From Megasphaera hominis (GTDB lineage: Bacteria; Bacillota; Negativicutes; Veillonellales; Megasphaeraceae): a DNA stretch of 64,000 bases. The notes beneath the pieces were generated by a model. That model was not told where the DNA came from. It did no database searches and worked only from the letters and a program-made list of their open reading frames with translations. Shown piece after piece: positions 57,667 through 64,000 of this stretch. Numbering within the stretch: the stretch's first letter is position 1; each line of letters begins with the position of its first letter. Position numbers and translations under genes: made by a program. Where the stretch lies: the NCBI RefSeq assembly GCF_014269395.1, contig NZ_JACOGK010000001.1:1-64000 (forward strand), read 5' to 3'.

Positions 57667-58650
57667 CTATCCTGTCCGCTGAAACATGTAAACGACAAGG
57701 GACGGCTGCATGTTGTTATGCGCCTGGCCGCCTCCTGTCCGTGAAAGGCTGTGGGAATGATTCCCATCCCAGGACGTATGCCCGTCCACCTGGTTGCCGT
57801 GCCAGCAACCATCGCCATAGCCTACCGCCACAGGCGCGTCATTTCCATCGCAGGCGTCCCACTGGAAATTTCTGGGAAGCGCGCCGCAGGACCAGTGACG
57901 ATGATTTCCGCTATTTCCGACCGTATGGTCATGCGCCGGAGTTTCCGGAATCGTAAGGGTGTGTTTTTCTTCTCCCAGCTTATCCCCAGCCTTGTACATG
58001 GTTCCGCTGTCTGCCGCCCCGGCCCCGATCAGGCACCGCCCCATGGCAAAGGCCACCCAGGTCGTTCCCGGCCAGTAGGTAGCAGGATTCTTCCCGTCTG
58101 TGGAGATGTAGACGGCATTGACAGGGAACGGACAGGCTTGAATCTTAGCCACGGCTTCCTCATCCATATCGGCATAGGTAACCTTACCCCAGCTGCCATT
58201 GCTGTGCAGGACCGTATTCAGTTTCCCTGCAACCGGTGACGGAACCATACCGCTTTGTCCCGCTGTCTTTTCGCCGCAACCGCTGAAATCAGGCAGATTT
58301 ATGTCCTTCGTACCGTCAAACAACACACGGTGAATTTTCCGTCCCGTTTGCAGTTTCGAAGCACTGGCCGCATTGCCGCTGATGCCGCTGACATGGGCCT
58401 TGGCATCGGTCAGATGAGCATTGATGTCAGCCGCCGTAGCGGAAATCCGTTCATAAAGACGGGCGTCATTGCTAACCAGCTGGGACACGGTCTTGTTTTG
58501 CTGGTTAAAGACTACCGGGTCTTCTGAAAGATACTGCGGGAACAGCACATCATAATCCAAGGTATTATCTACCGATTCTGCAGGCCGGACTTCCTGCCCG
58601 GCCCGGTCGGGAAAATCTGCCGACCACTTCTCCTTGATATACTCAGGCAT
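57667..58650 (-). CDS. Phage tail fibre protein
   Basis: A 327-aa protein. N-terminal part anchors to the baseplate (SVDNTLDYDVLFPQYLSEDPVVFNQQN). A central region holds NAVYISTDGKNPATYWPGTTWVAFAMGRCLIGAGA, the phage tail-collar-like segment. The C-terminal His-rich tip HDHTVGNSGNHRHWSCG ... DGNHSHSLSRTGGGQAHNNMQPSLVVYMFQR is a typical metal-binding fibre tip. Confidence 0.85.
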   Translation of the reverse strand: MPEYIKEKWSADFPDRAGQEVRPAESVDNTLDYDVLFPQYLSEDPVVFNQQNKTVSQLVSNDARLYERISATAADINAHLTDAKAHVSGISGNAASASKLQTGRKIHRVLFDGTKDINLPDFSGCGEKTAGQSGMVPSPVAGKLNTVLHSNGSWGKVTYADMDEEAVAKIQACPFPVNAVYISTDGKNPATYWPGTTWVAFAMGRCLIGAGAADSGTMYKAGDKLGEEKHTLTIPETPAHDHTVGNSGNHRHWSCGALPRNFQWDACDGNDAPVAVGYGDGCWHGNQVDGHTSWDGNHSHSLSRTGGGQAHNNMQPSLVVYMFQRTG

Positions 58651-59209
58651 TTGCCATCACTCCTTTCCCGGATACAATCGTCGCCGTCGAGAATGTGGCT
58701 TCGCCATTCCAGTGAATTTTTCCGTTCCAGGAATAGCCCAGATAGATAGCATAGCCCAGGTGCGCCGGCTTGTAGATATCAAGCTGCGCAATCAGCTTCG
58801 AAAGCGTCTCCGTATCCTCGTCATTCATAATGCAGTACACCTTGAAATAATATTCTTCATTCACTTCCTCGATATGCCCCACACTGTACATATTGATGAT
58901 GGAGTTCATGAAGTCCACCGTGGACACATCTACATGCTGCAATTTAAAGAGAATCCGCTGCCTGCGGAATTCGTCCGTATCCCCGTCGCCGGGCTTGATA
59001 CCAAGAAACGACTCATACAGCGGCAGCGCCCAGGTAGCCGTGTTCACGAAGAAGTTGTCCGCCAGGTCCTGCAGCGCCAGCCGTAACCGGTTATGCTCCG
59101 TGCTGCACGTATCCGCCGTCTTTTTAAACATCGGGTCTTTCGCCAGGAACCTGGGCAGATAATCCAAGACATCAATTTCACTTTGGCGCATCCACTCATT
59201 CGCTGACAA
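58643..59209 (-). CDS. YmfQ/DUF2313-type baseplate protein
   Basis: A 188-aa protein of the phage Mu gp48/YmfQ group, usually placed between gpJ and the tail fibre. It begins MSANEWMRQSEIDVLDYLPRFLAKDPMFKKTAD. It overlaps both the baseplate J gene (14 bp) and the tail fibre gene (8 bp). Confidence 0.8.
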   Translation of the reverse strand: MSANEWMRQSEIDVLDYLPRFLAKDPMFKKTADTCSTEHNRLRLALQDLADNFFVNTATWALPLYESFLGIKPGDGDTDEFRRQRILFKLQHVDVSTVDFMNSIINMYSVGHIEEVNEEYYFKVYCIMNDEDTETLSKLIAQLDIYKPAHLGYAIYLGYSWNGKIHWNGEATFSTATIVSGKGVMANA

Positions 59210-60263
59210 GGTTCAGCACCACCTTCCCCGCCACGGGAATCTGTTCATTGGTTAGGCTGATGTTGTCGGCCTTCCCGTTAAGTTTCAGGTTCCGATAATC
59301 TGTAATCCCGTTCACGCCCAGGATCAACCGGCCAATCTGGGCCAGGCTGACGTAGGACAAGTTGAAGCCGGTGTTCTTGAAATAAGCCGATACGGCTGCC
59401 GTCACCGCTTCCACATTGGCCGTCCCGTACACTTCCGCCGTGATGTCCACGGAGATTGGCGCAGGAGACACTACGGTCACAGTAGCCCCGATGGGACGCT
59501 GGGACTCGATATACTGAGCCACTTTCTGAATCAGCTCATCCGATGCCGATTCATTCTCCGCCGTCACGATGATGACTTTCACCGTACCGTTCCCATTCCA
59601 GAGCGGGATAACCTTGCAGTTGCCCACCCCGTCCACGGACATGGCCCAGGAACGGTAATGGTTGGCATTGCCAGACGTAATGGGCTGACGGACACGGAAC
59701 AGAAGTCTTGCCAATAATGCGACATCTGTTTCCTCATCGGCCCCGTCCGTGCATTTTTCCTGGTTGGTCACACTGTACACGTTGGGAATGGAATAGGGAA
59801 TTTCCGTAATTGTACCCGGTGCCACATTTCCACTTACGCCTGTATCACCTGCCTGGACAGCGATTTCCACTTCGGTTCCATCCGCCGGAATCGTTGCCGA
59901 CTCCGTGGTGTAGAACCGCGACCCGTCTTTCGTCTGGAACAGGCTGCCGCGGATGATGTAGGCCCCGGACTGCCCAGTAACCGTCACCTTCCCATTGGCC
60001 TTCACGGCCTGTTTCCGCTGGATGCCAAATTCTTCCGCCCGCAGCGTCAGATAGTCGCCCCATGCGGTTTCGGCAAAAGCGGCGTCCCGCAGCATAGCCA
60101 TCTCGGCATAGCTGTTCTCGAATTCCACGGCATTGGTATCAATCATGTCACGGGCAAAAGAGCCTTCAATCGAGGTCTTGTCCGTATCGGTCAGCGTGTG
60201 CAAGGTCTGCACCATGCGGCTTTCAATCTGGTCTTTCGTCTGGGTGTCAAACAAATTGCTCAT
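59196..60263 (-). CDS. Baseplate J-like protein (XkdT)
   Basis: A 355-aa Baseplate_J family protein that forms part of the contractile-tail baseplate. Features include GSFARDMIDTNAVEFENSYAEMAMLRDAAFAETAWGDYLTLRAEEFGIQRKQA and GTITEIPYSIPNVYSVTNQEKCTDGADEETDVALLARLLFR. Overlaps the DUF2634 gene start by 4 bp. Confidence 0.9.
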   Translation of the reverse strand: MSNLFDTQTKDQIESRMVQTLHTLTDTDKTSIEGSFARDMIDTNAVEFENSYAEMAMLRDAAFAETAWGDYLTLRAEEFGIQRKQAVKANGKVTVTGQSGAYIIRGSLFQTKDGSRFYTTESATIPADGTEVEIAVQAGDTGVSGNVAPGTITEIPYSIPNVYSVTNQEKCTDGADEETDVALLARLLFRVRQPITSGNANHYRSWAMSVDGVGNCKVIPLWNGNGTVKVIIVTAENESASDELIQKVAQYIESQRPIGATVTVVSPAPISVDITAEVYGTANVEAVTAAVSAYFKNTGFNLSYVSLAQIGRLILGVNGITDYRNLKLNGKADNISLTNEQIPVAGKVVLNLVSE

Positions 60264-60715
60264 GCAAGGCTCCTTTCTGCGGTAATCGTGATGCTTTCAT
60301 CACTGTAAATGGATGTCACATCCACGACAATGAACAAATCATCTTTTTCCCGCTTTTCCACATCCCCCCGGTTGATCCGGGCGATATAGGGATTGACGGC
60401 AAGCCCTTCCCGGATATTCTGCCGGATCTGGTCTGCCGTATAGACGTTGTTGGGCATCGTTCCCTGATAAGGCTCGATAGTGATACCGTACTCATCGTGA
60501 TAGGCCAGATACCGGTAGCGTTCCGTCATCAGAGCCTTATAAATCCACACCTTGAGGGCTTCATCTTCCGTCACGGTGATATTGTTCCCGTTCTCGTCAT
60601 AGCGGAACCGATGCTTTTCAAAGTTATAGCCGTATTCCGAAAGGAGCGGCAATGTTTCTCTGGTACTGGCATCCGCTCCGGATGCCAAGGCCACAAAAGG
60701 ATCAGCCATATCCAT
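60260..60715 (-). CDS. DUF2634 (XkdS-like) phage protein
   Basis: A 151-aa baseplate protein of the XkdS/W type: DEALKVWIYKALMTERYRYLAYHDEYG and IREGLAVNPYIARINRGDVE. Overlap with its neighbours supports the myovirus order XkdQ-XkdR-XkdS-XkdT. Confidence 0.85.
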   Translation of the reverse strand: MDMADPFVALASGADASTRETLPLLSEYGYNFEKHRFRYDENGNNITVTEDEALKVWIYKALMTERYRYLAYHDEYGITIEPYQGTMPNNVYTADQIRQNIREGLAVNPYIARINRGDVEKREKDDLFIVVDVTSIYSDESITITAERSLA

Positions 60716-61121
60716 CCAACCTCACAATCTCGTCCAGAATCACATACTGCTGGATTTTCCCGTTCACCAGCATGGGCATGATGGCGACTTTCATGCCCGG
60801 CTTCAGTGTGTCCGTGGTAATTATCGAATCGGTATAGTCGTTATCAATATCATGGTTATGCGACTGGTAGGCCGCGTCCCCGCTGCCGCCTGCCCGGTTC
60901 TGGGTCGCCGATACCAGATGGCCCCTGGCGGTCCTGCCGTAGCCCGTCAGAAGGTAATGGGAAATCCACAGTTCCTCTTTCGTCAGGACGATGCCGTTGT
61001 ATTTCACCTTGATATCCGGTGGGGACTGGAGAATCTCACCAATCTGGATGGACGGGCTGTTGCTGCTCCGGGAGACCTGTTCCATAAGGTTCAGCAGACT
61101 GATATATGGATTTTTCTGCAT
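60702..61121 (-). CDS. DUF2577 (XkdR-like) phage protein
   Basis: A 139-aa protein: IQIGEILQSPPDIKVKYNGIVLTKEELWISHYLL and LKPGMKVAIMPMLVNGKIQQYVILDEIVRL, the DUF2577 layout. Its place between XkdQ- and XkdS-like genes confirms the type. Confidence 0.85.
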   Translation of the reverse strand: MQKNPYISLLNLMEQVSRSSNSPSIQIGEILQSPPDIKVKYNGIVLTKEELWISHYLLTGYGRTARGHLVSATQNRAGGSGDAAYQSHNHDIDNDYTDSIITTDTLKPGMKVAIMPMLVNGKIQQYVILDEIVRLDGYG

Positions 61122-61127
61122 TTCCCG

Positions 61128-62657
61128 TCACCCCCTGGATGTCTTGATGATGGTCGCCGGGTAATAGTCGCTCCCCATATCGATGCTGCCTTCGTAATGA
61201 TGGAAGCATCCGTACACATTAGAGCTGTTGCCCCAGCAGCCGCCGCTGCCGTCATAGACCACCACATGCCAGTTCGGGTCCGGCTTGCTGTAGCGGTTGT
61301 ACATGATGATGTCGCCTTTCTCCAGCTGCGACGGGTCGTAGGGAATCGCCAGCCCCTTTGCTTCGGCATCGGCCCGGAGCTGGTCGCACCCTTTGACGTT
61401 GTTATTGTATTCCTGAGCGGCAAAGGGCGAATATCCGGCCGCCGCAATGGTTGCCCGGTCCACACAGCCTTCTGAGCCATAAGGAGATACCGTCCCGTCA
61501 AAACTGGACATACACTGGTCAATGGTATCGCCACTCGCTGCCATGCCGCTTCCCGTATAGGAAGTACCAGAAGATGTTGTCGCAGGCGGCATATAATCCG
61601 GGTTGGCATTATAGGACGCACTGTCGAGTTCTTGTTTCTGATCGGTAAGGAGCTTGTTAAATACCAAATTCAAGTCCATGATGTGCTTGTTGCCTTCAAT
61701 CCGATGGCTGTCGGACTTGATAAAAAACCGCCCTTTGAGCTGTTCTTCCTGGATGTCCACGGAAAATCCGGCAATGCACTGGATGTGTCCCAGGGCATGG
61801 ACAGACATATCATGGGCCACGGTCTTGAGCATGGCCCGCGCCTGGCTGGCGTCGTCCTGCTTAGAATCGGCCTTGCAGATGGCCTGGATGGTACCAAACT
61901 TTTGGATGTCCGTGTTGTTTGGCATCTCGCCTTTCGTCTGGCCCGTGCTGTCCACCACGATGACTTTGGATACCATGTCCTCAATGGACTCGGACACGGA
62001 TGCCCCGGTGAGATTCGTTTCATCACTGATGAGGAAGTTTTCCACTACCTGGTCGTTCGTGCAGACCACGTTGAACTTCCCGTCCGTCATATAGATGTGG
62101 TAACCCTTGCCATCCTGAGCAGCCTGATAGGAAAGGGCCTGCTTGATAGCATCGGTTGCCGAGATATCATCGGCGATGAAGCTGCACACGACTGATAAAT
62201 CCGGCATCGTCCCAGCTTCAACAGAAAAATCGTGAATTGTCTGCCGGATAGCATCGGCCACGGTCACATTGGCGTACTTGCGGGTAATGCGGGATTTAGC
62301 CAGATAGATGATATTGTCGAAGGCCACGAAATGCATGGTATAGGATTCGCTGTCCCGGCTCCGGGAAAAGATGCGCCCTTGGAAAACCGGGAACGTCTCC
62401 TGGGTTTTATCATCCAGGAAGGAAAACTGAACTTCATCCCCCAATTCCAGGACGGCATTCGTCCAGTCTTTGTCTTTCGTGGTATAGGCAATATCGAATT
62501 CCAACTTGCGCCCGGCCTGCTCCACATCGCCGGACCAGGTATAGGAAATGACGTAAACTGACAAGTCCGTGTGTTTCGGCTGCTCATTTTTCTTCCCGTC
62601 CTGCCGGGTCTCCGTATCCTGTTTATTGATCTTTACTAACTGGAACATTAGCTTCAT
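61128..62657 (-). CDS. XkdQ-like tail hub protein fused to a C-terminal peptidase-like domain
   Basis: A 509-aa protein. Residues about 20-340 match the XkdQ/YqbQ gpD-like hub (DLSVYVISYTWSGDVEQAGRKLEFDIAYTTKDKDWTNAVLELGDEVQF). Residues about 375-509 look like an NlpC/P60 or CHAP domain (EGCVDRATIAAAGYSPFAAQEYNNN with a candidate Cys, and NWHVVVYDGSGGCWGNSSNVYG with the His). The fused domain could open peptidoglycan during DNA injection. Confidence 0.8.
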   Translation of the reverse strand: MKLMFQLVKINKQDTETRQDGKKNEQPKHTDLSVYVISYTWSGDVEQAGRKLEFDIAYTTKDKDWTNAVLELGDEVQFSFLDDKTQETFPVFQGRIFSRSRDSESYTMHFVAFDNIIYLAKSRITRKYANVTVADAIRQTIHDFSVEAGTMPDLSVVCSFIADDISATDAIKQALSYQAAQDGKGYHIYMTDGKFNVVCTNDQVVENFLISDETNLTGASVSESIEDMVSKVIVVDSTGQTKGEMPNNTDIQKFGTIQAICKADSKQDDASQARAMLKTVAHDMSVHALGHIQCIAGFSVDIQEEQLKGRFFIKSDSHRIEGNKHIMDLNLVFNKLLTDQKQELDSASYNANPDYMPPATTSSGTSYTGSGMAASGDTIDQCMSSFDGTVSPYGSEGCVDRATIAAAGYSPFAAQEYNNNVKGCDQLRADAEAKGLAIPYDPSQLEKGDIIMYNRYSKPDPNWHVVVYDGSGGCWGNSSNVYGCFHHYEGSIDMGSDYYPATIIKTSRG

Positions 62658-63360
62658 TCCTTTTCAGGTTCATCGTCGTCAGACGGATAATGTCGCCCGT
62701 CTTGAGTCCGCCGTTGCGAATGATGCTGCGGTAGACCTGGAATTTGGAAAACTGCTCGTTATTGAGCGTGACCGATTTCCCGATGGCCCGCCCCACGACA
62801 TTTCCGATGCTGTCGCCTGGATAATAGGTGATGTTCTTCTTCATCTTCTGCCAGAACGATTCCGGCCGTTTGGCAAGGCCCGTAGTTTTATCCGTCTTGG
62901 CAGACGCCGTGTCGGCTTCGACATAGCGGTATTCCATCAGTCCCAGTTCGTAATACACATCGCCGCTGCCGTCCTTTTCCCCGAACTTGAAGGAACTGAT
63001 CAGGCAGGGCATGGAAAGCGGCGTATCCGATACGGTGAGCTGGCAGACCTCACCGCCAGTACGCATGGCTTCCAGCATAGAAATGCAGGTATAAGGCGAC
63101 ATGCTGGCATAAGCAAAAGGATAATCCTGGGCAGGAAAAAAACCGGACAGCGTCAAAGACTTCAGCCCGGTCTTGCCTTTCATGAGATAGTCCCCGTAAT
63201 TATTGATGTTCACCGTGCCATGGTTCGTATTAACAGCTACCATGAGTTCTGCCGGCAGCACGGGAAAGGTCACGACAGAGCTACCTGCGGACAGGGAAAT
63301 CGTCAGATTCTGTGATGCCTGCCCAATGGCGTTCAGAATCGATTCGAGAAATGATGCCAT
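62623..63360 (-). CDS. XkdP-like protein with LysM-type C-terminus
   Basis: A 245-aa protein. The N-terminal domain (ISLSAGSSVVTFPVLPAELMVAVNTNHGTVNINNYGDYLMKGKTGLKSLTLSGFFPA) is that of XkdP. A LysM-type segment occurs at about 175-235 (ITYYPGDSIGNVVGRAIGKSV, KTGDIIRLT). It overlaps the XkdQ-like gene by 35 bp and the tape-measure stop by one ATGA. Confidence 0.85.
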   Translation of the reverse strand: MASFLESILNAIGQASQNLTISLSAGSSVVTFPVLPAELMVAVNTNHGTVNINNYGDYLMKGKTGLKSLTLSGFFPAQDYPFAYASMSPYTCISMLEAMRTGGEVCQLTVSDTPLSMPCLISSFKFGEKDGSGDVYYELGLMEYRYVEADTASAKTDKTTGLAKRPESFWQKMKKNITYYPGDSIGNVVGRAIGKSVTLNNEQFSKFQVYRSIIRNGGLKTGDIIRLTTMNLKRNEANVPVSKDQ

Positions 63361-64000
63361 CAGATTGTCGCTCCTTTCATGCGGTTCATGCCGTACAGCC
63401 GAATTTTTTCCACCAGCTTATCGGCTATAGCATCGATGTCCTGTTCGCTGCGAACGTTCATCGTATCGATGCGGATAGTGATAGAATGACCGCCTGCACT
63501 CATGGCCTGCCGGATGCTTTCGTCATGAGGAACCACGGTACTGCCATTGGGCAGGTGGACCAGCTCGCCCCGGCGGTCTTCGTTGATGACAGCAAAGCCG
63601 CCGCCAAAGTTTTCAACGCCTTTGGCAAAATGGCTGATGGGTTCAATATTGAATCCCACATGAGTCGGCGTCCCGCCCGTCAGAGACGGGATATCAATCG
63701 AAAGGCCGTTGATGCTGGATATGAGTCCGTTCACCTGGTCCATGACCCAGTTCACGCCGCTGCGGAAAGTCCCCTTGATGCTCTCCCAGATGCCGGATGC
63801 CGTACTGCCAATGCTTTCCATCGCCCCGTCCCATGCTGAAGTAAGCCGCTGCATCCCGGCATCTACCGCTTCCGACACAGCCTGGACAGCCCCTTCGATG
63901 TACTGGGATACCGTGTCCCAGTTGCTCCAGAGAAGATACAAGCCTGCAATGATAGCCGCAATGACAAGCAGGATAGGATTGGCCATCGCCGCCGCGCCGA
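63360..64000 (-). CDS. Phage tail tape measure protein, C-terminal part
   Basis: The frame runs off the window. The visible 213 residues include a membrane segment (NPILLVIAAIIAGLYLLW), a helical region (DTVSQYIEGAVQAVSEAVDAGMQRLTSAWDGAM) and a Gly/Asn-rich stretch FAKGVENFGGGFAVINEDRRGELVHLPNGSTVVPH typical of tape measure C-termini. The ATG at 63986 is internal, not the start. It sets tail length and guides DNA ejection. Confidence 0.88.
   Translation of the reverse strand, partial: GAAAMANPILLVIAAIIAGLYLLWSNWDTVSQYIEGAVQAVSEAVDAGMQRLTSAWDGAMESIGSTASGIWESIKGTFRSGVNWVMDQVNGLISSINGLSIDIPSLTGGTPTHVGFNIEPISHFAKGVENFGGGFAVINEDRRGELVHLPNGSTVVPHDESIRQAMSAGGHSITIRIDTMNVRSEQDIDAIADKLVEKIRLYGMNRMKGATI

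Noticed and set aside
1..64000. CRISPR arrays, rRNA and tRNA genes
   Set aside because: No regularly spaced repeats and no cloverleaf or rRNA signature were noticed in the intergenic regions; a tRNAscan run would be needed to exclude a missed tRNA.

Overview
The window looks like chromosome from an anaerobic Negativicutes bacterium. Megasphaera or a close relative is my best guess, from the overall gene repertoire (two iron-dependent alcohol dehydrogenases, a catabolic-type acetolactate synthase, a small Tat-linked redox cluster, Glf, ScdA/RIC) and the codon style. This is recognition from sequence only; no search was run.

Layout. Positions 1-109 are the 3' end of an IS3-type transposase. 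From about 0.4 to 38.7 kb lies ordinary core chromosome with short operons and clear intrinsic terminators. It holds a nitroreductase, RarD, an Fe-ADH, a polysaccharide deacetylase, a potassium-independent-type pyruvate kinase, MutY, two metallophosphoesterases, a folate operon (ECF S-component, DUF3592, folE, folP, folB, folK) that runs into a two-component system, and an acyltransferase. It also holds a Tat/FeS redox operon (tatA to a MerR-like regulator), two paralogous secreted proteins around a LysR gene, queF, lepB, alsS, glf, a di-iron repair protein, a secreted esterase, kptA, and an AKR/LysR/Fe-ADH/LysR cluster. From 39.0 to 41.0 kb is an alkylation-repair operon (alkA, adaA, a possible small ORF, ogt).

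From about 41.9 to 54.1 kb the DNA is visibly more AT-rich and looks acquired. The core is a type I restriction-modification locus read on the minus strand (XRE regulator, hsdM, a truncated hsdS 5' part, hsdR, an unknown gene, a GIY-YIG protein). A roughly 2.9 kb segment between hsdM/hsdS' and hsdR contains a tyrosine recombinase, a complete plus-strand hsdS and a silent hsdS 3' half. Four copies of a 16-bp site, two in each orientation, sit exactly at the central-region junctions of the hsdS parts, and the outer two extend to a 29-bp perfect inverted repeat. This is a DNA-inversion (shufflon-like) system that can re-pair target-recognition domains. In the arrangement read here, the hsdS next to hsdM is closed by a stop codon carried in the repeat. 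This is the most interesting feature of the window.

Upstream of the XRE gene are two 15-bp dyads with centres 21 bp apart, next to an extended -10. Beyond them is a strongly structured leader (52713-52857) before a gene with a sigma/HTH-like C-terminus. From 54.4 kb to the end is the late part of a PBSX/Mu-type contractile-tail prophage on the minus strand: tape measure (cut by the window), XkdP-, XkdQ-, XkdR-, XkdS-, XkdT- and YmfQ-like baseplate proteins, tail fibre and appendage proteins, a holin-like protein, an amidase and a final small gene followed by a strong terminator.
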